Assembly (NCBI GenBank): GCA_001465025.1
Contig: LNDO01000057.1
Coordinates: 62,001 to 126,000, forward strand
Direction of reading: 5' to 3'
Length of the DNA stretch: 64,000 nucleotides
Source of the DNA: Pseudomonas sp. Ga0074129
GTDB lineage: Bacteria; Pseudomonadota; Gammaproteobacteria; Pseudomonadales; Pseudomonadaceae
Positions within the stretch are counted from its first letter, which is position 1. Every line of letters starts with the position of its first letter. A program made the position numbers and the translations under genes. A model generated the notes under the pieces. The model searched no databases. It was not told the origin of the DNA and saw only the letters and a program-made list of their open reading frames with translations. Shown piece by piece: positions 43,076 to 51,059 of the stretch.

Positions 43076-43597
43076 ATGCATGAACTGATTCTTGGCGGTG
43101 CCCGTTCCGGCAAAAGCCGACTGGCTGAGCGCCTGGCCATTGAGTCGGCGCTGGCTGTGACCTATATCGCCACCAGTCAGGCGCTGGATGGTGAGATGAG
43201 CGCGCGTATTCGTCATCATCAGGATCGGCGGCCGGCGCATTGGGGACTGGTGGAAGAGCCGCTTGCATTGGCCCGCGTGCTGGGCGAGCAAGCCCGCGCG
43301 GATAAATGCCTGCTGGTTGATTGCCTGACCCTGTGGCTGACCAATCTACTAATGCTGGACAACCCGGCTCGCCTGAGCGCCGAACGCGATGCGCTGCTGG
43401 ATTGTCTAAGCGGCTTGCCGGGGCGGATTCTGCTGGTCAGCAATGAAACCGGTTTAGGCGTGGTGCCCATGGGCGAGTTGAGCCGGCGGTTTGTCGATGA
43501 GGCCGGCTGGTTACATCAGGCCCTGGCCGAGCGTTGTCAGCGTGTGGTGTTCTGTATGGCGGGTTTACCCATGGTGCTCAAGGGGGATGCAGTATGA
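43076..43597 (+). CDS. cobP: Adenosylcobinamide kinase / guanylyltransferase
   Basis: 173 residues. P-loop [13 protein letters not shown] near residues 5-17, [13 protein letters not shown] near 29-41 and [15 protein letters not shown] near 78-92. Phosphorylates and then guanylylates adenosylcobinamide; acts in the cytoplasm. Equivalent to cobU of enterics. ATG at 43076 follows AAAGGTG. ATGA overlap with cobT. Confidence 0.94.
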   Translation: MHELILGGARSGKSRLAERLAIESALAVTYIATSQALDGEMSARIRHHQDRRPAHWGLVEEPLALARVLGEQARADKCLLVDCLTLWLTNLLMLDNPARLSAERDALLDCLSGLPGRILLVSNETGLGVVPMGELSRRFVDEAGWLHQALAERCQRVVFCMAGLPMVLKGDAV

Positions 43598-44649
43598 GCC
43601 TTAACTGGTGGCAGGCACCCTGCCAGCCACTCGATTATGTGGCGCGCAGCAAAGCTATCGCGCGTCAGCAACAGTTGACCAAACCTGCCGGCTCGCTGGG
43701 CCAGTTGGAGGATGTGGTCATTCAACTGGCGGCGTTGCAGGGGCGTGAGCGTCCGCGTCTTGAGCAGGTGGCCATCAGCATTTTTGCCGGCGATCACGGC
43801 ATCGTCGCCGAAGGGATTTCCGCATTCCCGCAGGCGGTCACCGGGCAAATGCTGCGCAATTTTGTTAACGGTGGCGCTGCTATCAGCGTGCTGGCCAAGC
43901 AGCTGAGCGCGCGCCTTGAAGTAATCGACCTCGGTACTGTCTCGCCGGCAGAAGCCTTGCCGGGCGTGATGCGGTTGCAGCTGGGCGCAGGCACGCAGAA
44001 CTTTCTGCACGGCCCGGCGATGAACGATACGCAGCTTGGGCATGCCCTGCAGGCCGGGCGCAACAGCCTGCAGCGCGCGCAATTGAGTGGCTGCGAGCTG
44101 TTTATCGGCGGCGAGATGGGCATTGGCAACACCACGGCGGCTACTGCGCTGGCTTGTTGGTTGCTTCAGCGTCCGGCCAGTGAACTGGTCGGGCCAGGCA
44201 CAGGTTTAAATGTTCAGGGCGTGGCACGCAAAGCGGAGGTTATTGAGGCCGGTTTGGCCTTGCACCGTCCTGTACTCGACGAGCCGCTAGACGCCTTGCG
44301 CGCTTTGGGCGGCTTTGAGATCGCTGCATTGGTGGGCGCTTACCTGGCTTGTGCGCAGCAGGGCTGTGTGGCCCTGGTGGATGGTTTTATCTGCAGTGTG
44401 GCCGCGTTAATCGCGGTGCGTGTTAATCCGGCGTGCCGCGAGTGGCTGCTGTTTGCCCATTGCGGTGCAGAACCCGGCCATCAACATGTGCTGCAAGCCT
44501 TGCAGGCGCAGCCGTTGCTGGACTTGGGTTTGCGCCTGGGCGAGGGCAGTGGCGCAGCGCTGGCCGTGCCGCTGCTGCAGTTGGCCTGCAGCCTGCACAA
44601 CGACATGGCCACCTTTGCCGAGGCCGCAGTGGCAGAGGTCTCGGCATGA
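43594..44649 (+). CDS. cobT: Nicotinate-nucleotide--dimethylbenzimidazole phosphoribosyltransferase
   Basis: 351 residues from the ATG at 43594. Conserved segments [14 protein letters not shown] near residues 28-41 and [16 protein letters not shown] near 64-79. [17 protein letters not shown] near 170-186 and the C-terminal Glu-containing [12 protein letters not shown] near 332 complete the pattern. Forms alpha-ribazole phosphate from DMB (made by BluB). Called cobU in P. denitrificans nomenclature. Overlaps neighbours on both sides by four bases. Confidence 0.94.
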   Translation: MSLNWWQAPCQPLDYVARSKAIARQQQLTKPAGSLGQLEDVVIQLAALQGRERPRLEQVAISIFAGDHGIVAEGISAFPQAVTGQMLRNFVNGGAAISVLAKQLSARLEVIDLGTVSPAEALPGVMRLQLGAGTQNFLHGPAMNDTQLGHALQAGRNSLQRAQLSGCELFIGGEMGIGNTTAATALACWLLQRPASELVGPGTGLNVQGVARKAEVIEAGLALHRPVLDEPLDALRALGGFEIAALVGAYLACAQQGCVALVDGFICSVAALIAVRVNPACREWLLFAHCGAEPGHQHVLQALQAQPLLDLGLRLGEGSGAALAVPLLQLACSLHNDMATFAEAAVAEVSA

Positions 44650-45221
44650 CGGTGTATCTGGAATTGCTGCGCCATGGGGAAACCGAATTGGGCGGCGGTC
44701 TGCGCGGCAGCCTGGATGATGCCCTGACCGACACCGGTTGGGCGCAATTGCGCGCAGCGGTGGCCGATGGCACGCGCTGGGATCGCATCATCAGTTCACC
44801 GCTGCAGCGTTGTGCGCACTTTGCCCAAGAGCTGGCTGCGCAGCAGGGCATACCGCTGCGTCTTGAACCGCGCTTGCAGGAGTTGCACTTTGGCGCGTGG
44901 GAGGGCTGCAGCACGGCGGATTTAATGCAAACCGCCGCCGCTGAGCTGGGCCAGTTCTGGAATGAGCCCTATGCCTTTACCCCGCCGCAGGGTGAACCCC
45001 TGAGTGACTTTGAAGCGCGCGTGCTGGCAGCGGTGGAGCAGGTGCAGGCCAGCCATGCGGGCGAACAGGTGCTGCTGGTGACCCATGGCGGCGTCATGCG
45101 TTTATTGCTGGCGCGGGCGCGTGGTCTGCCGCGTAATGACCTGCTGCAAGTGGCGGTTGGTCATGCCGAGCGTTTTAAGTTGGCCCTGGATGAACACGGA
45201 CGTTTATGGGAGCGCACATGA
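44646..45221 (+). CDS. Alpha-ribazole phosphatase-like histidine phosphatase
   Basis: 191 residues from the ATG at 44646. Histidine phosphatase: [19 protein letters not shown] near residues 7-25 with catalytic His, [12 protein letters not shown] near 51 and [10 protein letters not shown] near 139-148 with the second His. Position between cobT and cobS fits the phosphatase that removes phosphate from alpha-ribazole or adenosylcobalamin phosphate (enteric CobC). The symbol is left empty because cobC already names the decarboxylase in this nomenclature. Coupled to cobT and cobS by ATGA overlaps. Confidence 0.9.
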   Translation: MTVYLELLRHGETELGGGLRGSLDDALTDTGWAQLRAAVADGTRWDRIISSPLQRCAHFAQELAAQQGIPLRLEPRLQELHFGAWEGCSTADLMQTAAAELGQFWNEPYAFTPPQGEPLSDFEARVLAAVEQVQASHAGEQVLLVTHGGVMRLLLARARGLPRNDLLQVAVGHAERFKLALDEHGRLWERT

Positions 45222-45949
45222 CCCCGTGGTGGATCGCTTTGCAGTTTCTCACGCGCCTGCCGGTGCAGTTGTCCGGCATGCCGAGCCCTGAGCAAATCGG
45301 CCGCTCGCTGCTGTTCTATCCGCTGGTGGGGTTGTTGATCGGTGTTGGGTTGTTTATCGCCCAGTATTTTTTGGCGACCACACCCTTGTTGTTACAGGCT
45401 GCGCTGTTGCTGGCACTCTGGGTGGGTATCAGCGGCGGTTTGCACCTGGACGGCCTGGCGGACAGTGCTGATGCCTGGGTCGGTGGTTTTGCCGATAAAC
45501 AGCGCACCCTCGACATCATGAAGGACCCGCGTAGCGGCCCGATTGCGGTGGTGGTGTTGGTGCTGGTGTTGCTGCTCAAATTCACCGCGCTGGTGGCGCT
45601 GCTGGAGCATCAATCGGCCTGGCTGCTGATACTGGTGCCCTGGCTGGCCCGTGGCTTACTGCCCTTGCTGTTTCTTACGACACCTTATGTACGCTCCGGT
45701 GGCTTAGGGCAGGTGCTGGCAGAGTATCTGCCGCGCGATCAATTACCTTGGGTACTGGCTGTCCATGCATTGGCCATGCTGCTGTTTGGCCTACCCGCTG
45801 TGCTGGCGTTAGTGGTGGCGGGCGCTGTGTTTATTTACCTTCGCCGGTTAATGCTGCGGCGCTTGGGCGGGACCACGGGCGACACTGCCGGGGCCCTGCT
45901 GGAACTGGTGGAGTGTTGGGTGTTGCTGGTCTTGGCATGTGTCTTGTGA
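45218..45949 (+). CDS. cobS: Adenosylcobinamide-GDP ribazoletransferase (cobalamin synthase)
   Basis: 243 residues with multiple transmembrane helices. Signature ALQFLTRLPVQLSG near residues 6-19, and GGLHLDGLADSADAWVGG near 73-90 with the metal-binding acidic cluster, then MKDPRSGPIAVV near 100. Joins adenosylcobinamide-GDP and alpha-ribazole in the inner membrane. Named cobV in P. denitrificans. Last gene of the operon; no clear terminator follows. Confidence 0.94.
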   Translation: MTPWWIALQFLTRLPVQLSGMPSPEQIGRSLLFYPLVGLLIGVGLFIAQYFLATTPLLLQAALLLALWVGISGGLHLDGLADSADAWVGGFADKQRTLDIMKDPRSGPIAVVVLVLVLLLKFTALVALLEHQSAWLLILVPWLARGLLPLLFLTTPYVRSGGLGQVLAEYLPRDQLPWVLAVHALAMLLFGLPAVLALVVAGAVFIYLRRLMLRRLGGTTGDTAGALLELVECWVLLVLACVL

Positions 45950-46010
45950 TGAAGTGACGGCCCTCGGCGTATGAGCGACGAGCACAATGTAGTTCTTTGC
46001 CTAACCAGGA

Positions 46011-46910
46011 GTGCGCCGTACCGTGCTTGGGTGTAGATCGCCTTATCTTCTGGCCTTGCTGTTTTGGCTGATGCCTTCCGCGCAAGCGGTGCACGCTGAA
46101 GATTTGCTCTGGGGGGTTGTACCCATTCCCGGTGCATTCAATGTACGCGCTGGCAAAGTTGTCGATGGCTGGATGTATGAGGGCGTGCAGTTGTTGGCTG
46201 CGCATCTGCCCGATGTGACCATGCGCTACGAAGTGTTGCCTACCCTGCGTTTGGAGCAGCGTTTGCGCAACAAGGATGAGGTCTGCAGCATTGGCCAGTT
46301 GCAAAGCCCGGAGCGTGACCAGGTCGGTTATTTCATCCCCTATGCGCCCGGTATGCCGTTGCATGTGCTCGTTCGCCGGCAAACCCTGGATCAGTTGTTG
46401 ATTGAAGATGGCCACGTCAGCCTCGATTGGCTGTTTGCTAATCCGTATTTACGCGGTGCGCTGTCGAAGAGTCGTATTTACCCCGAGCCTATTCGCCAGC
46501 GTCTGCAACAGGCCTTGGCTGAAGGTCGTTTGCTTGAACTGGGTGGCAGTCTGGGAGGGGAGAACTTGCTGCTGATGGTCAGTCGTCAGCGTCTTGATTA
46601 CGCGTTCGAATACCCGATGATCAGCGATGCGGCCATGCAAAAGAGCAACGAAAGCGAGCTGCTGATCAGTGTGCCGCTGCGCGAGAATGCTGAGTTGGTG
46701 ACCATTGGAATTTACTGCCCTCTGTCGCCTTGGGGCGCGCGCATGGCGGCACGGCTAGATCAGGCCATCCGTGCGCAAGCAGCCGACGAACAGGCACTGA
46801 TGGCGCTGTATAAGCAGCGTTGGCCTGCCGAAATGTTTGCACGCTATCAGCCGAAGCTGCTGCGGTATTTTCATCAACGAGCCCGCGCAGACGCGATGGT
46901 GTTTGATTAG
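46011..46910 (+). CDS. Periplasmic solute-binding-type protein (family 3-like, TIGR02285 type)
   Basis: 299 residues. Signal peptide YLLALLFWLMPSAQAVHA with cleavage near 29. The mature part resembles extracellular solute-binding family 3 proteins of the kind found as orphan proteins in Pseudomonas (LLWGVVPIPGAFN, DYAFEYPMISDAAM). No permease or ATPase is adjacent. Start is a GTG at 46011 directly abutting AGGA, or a GTG at 46023 with a 12-base gap; neither is ideal. Ligand unknown. Position after cobS does not prove a B12 link. Confidence 0.78.
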   Translation: MRRTVLGCRSPYLLALLFWLMPSAQAVHAEDLLWGVVPIPGAFNVRAGKVVDGWMYEGVQLLAAHLPDVTMRYEVLPTLRLEQRLRNKDEVCSIGQLQSPERDQVGYFIPYAPGMPLHVLVRRQTLDQLLIEDGHVSLDWLFANPYLRGALSKSRIYPEPIRQRLQQALAEGRLLELGGSLGGENLLLMVSRQRLDYAFEYPMISDAAMQKSNESELLISVPLRENAELVTIGIYCPLSPWGARMAARLDQAIRAQAADEQALMALYKQRWPAEMFARYQPKLLRYFHQRARADAMVFD

Positions 46911-46977
46911 CCCTTGGTCGCCTTGCTTCATCTACCGGCGGCGCGCACGCTGCCTGTTCTTCCTTTAAGGACTTGCC

Positions 46978-48186
46978 ATGAGAACCATCGGGCGCAACAG
47001 CGCGCTGATTTTATTGGGCGCTTCGCTGATTTTGGCGTTGTCGCTGGGTATTCGGCATGGCTTCGGCCTGTTTCTACCGCCCATGAGCAACGAGTTTGGC
47101 TGGGGCCGTGAGGTCTTCGCGTTTGCCATCGCCTTGCAAAACCTGATCTGGGGGCTGACCCAACCCTTTACCGGCGCGCTGGCTGATCGCTTTGGGGCCA
47201 AACGCATGGTAATGGTCGGCGGTGTACTTTATGTCGTCGGCCTGCTGTTGATGGGCCTGGCGGATTCGCCACTGAGCTTGTCGCTAAGCGCCGGGGTGCT
47301 GATCGGCATGGGCCTGTCCGGCACCTCGTTCTCGGTGATTCTCGGTGCCGTAGGGCGCGCCGTGCCGCCGGAAAAACGCAGCATGGCCATGGGCGTTGCG
47401 GCAGCGGCGGGGTCTTTCGGCCAGTTCGTTATGCTGCCAGGCTCATTAGGCTTGATCAGTTGGTTGGGCTGGTCGGCCGCGTTGATGGCGCTGGGGCTGT
47501 TGGTGGCGTTGATCGTGCCGCTGGCCAGCCTGCTTAAAGACACGCCGCTGCCCAGCAGCGGGCAGGAGCAGACGCTGCGCGAAGCCCTGCGTGAGGCCTT
47601 TGCTCACTCCGGGTTCTGGCTGCTGGCGCTGGGCTTTTTTGTCTGCGGCTTTCAGGTGGTGTTTATTGGTGTGCACCTGCCGGCGTATCTGGTGGATCAG
47701 CATTTACCAGCGTTGGTGGGCACCACGGTGCTGGCGCTGGTCGGACTGTTCAATATCTTTGGTACTTACATCGCCGGCATTTTGGGTGGGCGAATCTCCA
47801 AGCCGCGCCTGTTAACAGCCCTTTACTTGGCGCGGGCAGTGATCATCGTCGCGTTTATTTCCCTGCCGCTCACCGTGTGGAGCGCCTATGCCTTTGGCGT
47901 TGCCATGGGCTTGCTGTGGTTGTCGACCGTGCCTCTGACCAACGGCACGGTGGCCACCCTGTTTGGTGTGCGCAACCTTTCGATGCTGGGCGGTATTGTC
48001 TTTCTGTTTCACCAGCTAGGGGCCTTTCTCGGCGGCTGGATGGGCGGTTATGTGTATGACCGCACCGGCAGTTATGATCTGGTCTGGCAGATTGCCGTGC
48101 TGCTCAGCTTGCTGGCCGCCGCACTTAATTGGCCGGTGCGTGAGCAACCGGTGGCCCGTCTGCAAAATGCGGAGCTTGGTAGATGA
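46978..48186 (+). CDS. MFS transporter
   Basis: 402 residues with 12 predicted helices. MFS motif A-like segment near residues 62-76 (GALADRFGAKRMVMV). The oxalate/formate-antiporter-type start SLGIRHGFGLFLPPMS near 22-37 is typical of the YbfB/monocarboxylate-like group. Substrate unknown. AAGGA precedes the ATG. Its stop overlaps the next small ORF (ATGA), suggesting an operon with the small ORF and glutathione peroxidase. Confidence 0.88.
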   Translation: MRTIGRNSALILLGASLILALSLGIRHGFGLFLPPMSNEFGWGREVFAFAIALQNLIWGLTQPFTGALADRFGAKRMVMVGGVLYVVGLLLMGLADSPLSLSLSAGVLIGMGLSGTSFSVILGAVGRAVPPEKRSMAMGVAAAAGSFGQFVMLPGSLGLISWLGWSAALMALGLLVALIVPLASLLKDTPLPSSGQEQTLREALREAFAHSGFWLLALGFFVCGFQVVFIGVHLPAYLVDQHLPALVGTTVLALVGLFNIFGTYIAGILGGRISKPRLLTALYLARAVIIVAFISLPLTVWSAYAFGVAMGLLWLSTVPLTNGTVATLFGVRNLSMLGGIVFLFHQLGAFLGGWMGGYVYDRTGSYDLVWQIAVLLSLLAAALNWPVREQPVARLQNAELGR

Positions 48187-48308
48187 TCAGTGATTACGCT
48201 TGGAGCACGGCATTGGCGATGGTCAGCATGCTTACTCTTGGGTTGGCCTGGTGGGGCTGGTCGCAAGGTGGCTTGGCCTTTTTGCAGTTGGGTTTGGGTG
48301 TGTGTTGA
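48183..48308 (+). CDS. Candidate 41-residue membrane protein coupled to the MFS gene
   Basis: ATG at 48183 overlaps the transporter stop codon (ATGA) and the frame runs to TGA at 48308. One hydrophobic helix ([18 protein letters not shown], residues 9-26) follows the acidic start MISDYAW. It ends with a second partly hydrophobic stretch and Cys. The 4-base overlap and membrane character support it; no family recognised. The glutathione peroxidase gene starts 29 bases later. Confidence 0.55.
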   Translation: MISDYAWSTALAMVSMLTLGLAWWGWSQGGLAFLQLGLGVC

Positions 48309-48337
48309 TTAAAACGGCCAGGGGTAAGGGGATGCTG

Positions 48338-48889
48338 ATGCGACGTTTTTATGGGTTGGCTGTGCTGCTGGTCAGTGCATGGATGGGCACTGCTCAGGCG
48401 GCTGAGTGCCCGCCGATGTTGCAGGGTGATGTACAAAAGCTGCGCAGCCAGGAACGCATTGATCTGTGCGAGCGTTTTGCCGGCAAAGCCCTTGTGGTGG
48501 TCAACACTGCCAGTTTCTGTGGCTTTACCCCCCAGTTCAAAGGTCTGGAAGCGTTGTATCAACGTTATAAAGGCCAAGGCTTGGAAGTGCTGGGTGTGCC
48601 TTCCGATGATTTTCGTCAGGAGGCTGACAGCAGCGAAGAAACCGCCAAGGTCTGCTATGTCAACTACGGCGTCACCTTCAGCATGAGTGAAACCCAGAAG
48701 GTGACCGGCCCTGATGCGTTGCCACTGTTCAAAGAGCTGGCGGCGCAAAGCCAGGCCCCGGGCTGGAACTTCTCCAAGTATGTGGTCGATGCGCAAGGGC
48801 AGGTGGTGGCCAGCTTCCCCAGCAGCACTGCACCGGATGACCCTGCTCTGCTGGCTGCTGTGCAGCAGGCCATTGCTTCTCAGCGTTAA
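48338..48889 (+). CDS. Glutathione peroxidase-family protein, exported
   Basis: 183 residues from the ATG at 48338 (AAGGGG six bases before it; another ATG at 48332). N-terminal signal [18 protein letters not shown] with cleavage near 22. The GPx motif [17 protein letters not shown] near residues 52-68 has the peroxidatic Cys, and [10 protein letters not shown] near 87 replaces the usual GFPCNQF, so the resolving Cys is absent there. WNFSKYVVD near 146 carries the catalytic Trp/Asn. Predicted periplasmic peroxide or lipid-peroxide detoxification. Confidence 0.88.
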   Translation: MRRFYGLAVLLVSAWMGTAQAAECPPMLQGDVQKLRSQERIDLCERFAGKALVVVNTASFCGFTPQFKGLEALYQRYKGQGLEVLGVPSDDFRQEADSSEETAKVCYVNYGVTFSMSETQKVTGPDALPLFKELAAQSQAPGWNFSKYVVDAQGQVVASFPSSTAPDDPALLAAVQQAIASQR

Positions 48890-48937
48890 TGCCTCACCCA
48901 TTTAGGTGATAGCCCACGCCAAAACTGCTCCTTAGAG

Positions 48938-48977
48938 TTGTTGGTGCGCCGGACGCAGTCTCCCGGCGTGCCAACAA
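48938..48977 (+). promoter_or_regulatory. Long hairpin in the lipA leader
   Basis: TTGTTGGTGCGCCGG (48938-48952) pairs along all 15 positions with CCGGCGTGCCAACAA (48963-48977), allowing two G-T pairs, around a 10-base loop. It is followed by TAAAAATAAGGAGG, so the stem ends about ten bases before the lipA ribosome site. No T run follows on either strand, so it is not a standard terminator. Confidence 0.8.
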
Positions 48978-48996
48978 TAAAAATAAGGAGGCACCC

Positions 48997-49923
48997 ATGC
49001 GTCGCGTTATCGCTACTGCCCTGGCCACCGTCGCCCTGTTCGGCGCGGTTCAAGCCCAAGCCAGCTACACCCAGACCAAATACCCGATTGTGCTCGTGCA
49101 CGGTGTGACCGGCTTCGACACCATCGGCGGTTTGATCAACTACTTCCACACCATTCCCTGGAACCTTGAGCGCGATGGCGCAAAGGTCTTCGTTGCTAGC
49201 GTGTCGGCGCTTAACGACAGCGAGCAGCGCGGCGCGGCATTGGCCCAGCAGATCGTGCCGTGGGCCGGCGCCAATGGTGGCAAGGTCAATCTGATCGGTC
49301 ACAGCCAAGGCTCTCCCACCTCGCGCGTGGCGGCCTCGTTGCGCCCTGATCTGGTGGCGTCGGTGACCTCGGTCAATGGCGTCAACAAAGGCTCGAAAGT
49401 CGCTGACGTGCTGCGCGGTGCGATTCCGCCTAATGGCGCGATTGAAGGCGGTGCCAATGGCCTGGCCAATGCCTTGGGTTCGCTGATCAACCTGCTTTCT
49501 GGCAGCAACAACCCGCAAAATGGTCTGGCTGCGTTGAGTACCTTGACCACGGCGGGCACCAGCGCGCTGAACAGCCGTCACCCCTGGGGTGTGAACACCA
49601 GCAGTTACTGCGCCAAATCCACTGAAGTGCATAACGTGCGCGGTCACTCCATCCGTTATTTCTCCTGGACGGGCAACACCTCCTACACCAACATTTTGGA
49701 TGCGGTTGATCCCTTCCTCGCCATCACCGGCTTGGCCTTTGGCAGCGAGAAAAACGATGGCTTGGTGGGTGTGTGCTCCACCTACCTGGGGCAGGTCATC
49801 GGTGACAGCTACAACCTTAACCATGTCGATGCGATCAACCATCTGTTCGGCATTCGCGGTTGGACGGACCCGGTCACGCTGTATCGCCAGCATGCCAACC
49901 GCCTGAAAAACAAAGGCGTCTGA
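48997..49923 (+). CDS. lipA: Triacylglycerol lipase, lactonizing type (family I.1)
   Basis: 308 residues. Signal peptide 1-22 (ATVALFGAVQAQAS). The nucleophile is Ser103 in GHSQG; the oxyanion strand is VLVHGVTGFD near 33-42. The catalytic Asp is likely in VDPFLA near 250 and His in NHVDAINHLFG near 273-283. Two cysteines (SYCAKS, GVCSTY) could form the conserved disulfide, and acidic residues nearby bind calcium. Secreted by the type II route after foldase-assisted folding. AAGGAGG precedes the ATG. The foldase gene follows. Confidence 0.95.
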   Translation: MRRVIATALATVALFGAVQAQASYTQTKYPIVLVHGVTGFDTIGGLINYFHTIPWNLERDGAKVFVASVSALNDSEQRGAALAQQIVPWAGANGGKVNLIGHSQGSPTSRVAASLRPDLVASVTSVNGVNKGSKVADVLRGAIPPNGAIEGGANGLANALGSLINLLSGSNNPQNGLAALSTLTTAGTSALNSRHPWGVNTSSYCAKSTEVHNVRGHSIRYFSWTGNTSYTNILDAVDPFLAITGLAFGSEKNDGLVGVCSTYLGQVIGDSYNLNHVDAINHLFGIRGWTDPVTLYRQHANRLKNKGV

Positions 49924-49932
49924 CCCATCTGC

Positions 49933-49957
49933 GCGCGGGCTACAGCAGTAGCCCGCA
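49933..49957 (+). promoter_or_regulatory. Hairpin between lipA and foldase gene
   Basis: GCGGGCTAC and GTAGCCCGC form a perfect 9-bp stem with an AGCA loop in the 47-base gap. No T run follows, so it is more likely a processing or partial-attenuation element that keeps lipase expression above foldase expression than a true terminator. Confidence 0.6.
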
Positions 49958-49970
49958 CCTTGGAGGTCGT

Positions 49971-51044
49971 ATGGCCCTCTCTGTACCCAAGTCTTTCGCG
50001 CTTGTGCTGGTGGCTGGCAGTGTTGCCGGCTTTACGCTTTTCTGGCACTGGCCAACGCATCAATCACCCTCAACGCAGGCCGTCGCGATTTCACCCGCCA
50101 CTCAACCGGTACCGCTTGCTCCTGTTTCGCTGCTTCGCGCGCCCCAGCCTAAGGCTTCTGTTACCCCTGAATCGCCCACTCTGCCGGGCCTGCAAGGCAC
50201 CGAGGTGGATGGTGAACTCAAGGCTGACAGCGCCGGTAATCTGCACTTGAGCCTGGCTGTGCGTGATTACCTGGACTACTTCCTCAGCGCTGTGGATCAG
50301 GCCGGATTGGATGCCGTTGTTGAGGTGATGCTGGCCGATGCCCGCAGCCGTTTACCCGAGCCAGCTTTAGGGCAGTTTATTGGCCTGCTGGGTGATTATT
50401 TGGATTACAAGCGCGCCAGCCTGGCCCTGATGCAGCAACCGTTGAGTGCCAGCCAGCAAAGTACCCCGGCGGATCAACTGCAGGTGATGCAACACGCCTT
50501 TGAGCAACTGTCGCAGTTGCGCCGTACGCACTTTTCCAGTGCCGCCGCCGAGGCGTTGTTTGGCGCTGAAGAAGCCTATGGCCGCTATACCCTGGACACC
50601 CTCAAACTGATGGCACGTGACGACCTCTCCGAGCAAGGCAAAGCCCTGGCGCAAGAACGTCTGCGCGCACAATTGCCCGAAGCCATGCGCGCCACTGAAG
50701 AGCGCCAAGCCCAAGCGCAGCTTCTTCAGGCGCAATCTGAGCAGCTCTGGCGCGAAGGTGCTGGTGAAGAGCAGGTGCGTCAACTGTTGGCCATGACCTA
50801 TGATCCGCCCACTGTGGAACGCTTGCTGCTTGAGCAGCGCAATGAGCGCGACTGGCAACAGCGTTACGCCGCGTATCAGCAGGAACTGGCCACCTTGCGC
50901 GGTAATGGCCTGAGTAGCGAAGATCAGCTGCGCGAACAACAGCGTTTACGCCAGCGTCTTTTCAACGCTGAAGATCAGCATCGTGTGGACACCTATGACG
51001 CCATTGCCGCAAAGCAGCAGGACAATCCGCCTTCCGAGTTGTAA
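49971..51044 (+). CDS. lifO: Lipase-specific foldase (steric chaperone)
   Basis: 357 residues. ATG at 49971 with GGAGG five bases upstream. One N-terminal membrane anchor (FALVLVAGSVAGFTLFW near residues 7-23), a Pro/Ala-rich variable linker, then the helical foldase domain. The family motif RxxFDY(F/C)LSA appears as RDYLDYFLSA near residues 98-107, with Leu in place of the first Phe. It folds LipA in the periplasm while tethered to the inner membrane. Also called lif, lipB or lipH. Confidence 0.93.
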   Translation: MALSVPKSFALVLVAGSVAGFTLFWHWPTHQSPSTQAVAISPATQPVPLAPVSLLRAPQPKASVTPESPTLPGLQGTEVDGELKADSAGNLHLSLAVRDYLDYFLSAVDQAGLDAVVEVMLADARSRLPEPALGQFIGLLGDYLDYKRASLALMQQPLSASQQSTPADQLQVMQHAFEQLSQLRRTHFSSAAAEALFGAEEAYGRYTLDTLKLMARDDLSEQGKALAQERLRAQLPEAMRATEERQAQAQLLQAQSEQLWREGAGEEQVRQLLAMTYDPPTVERLLLEQRNERDWQQRYAAYQQELATLRGNGLSSEDQLREQQRLRQRLFNAEDQHRVDTYDAIAAKQQDNPPSEL

Positions 51045-51059
51045 TCACGGAGCTTGGCG

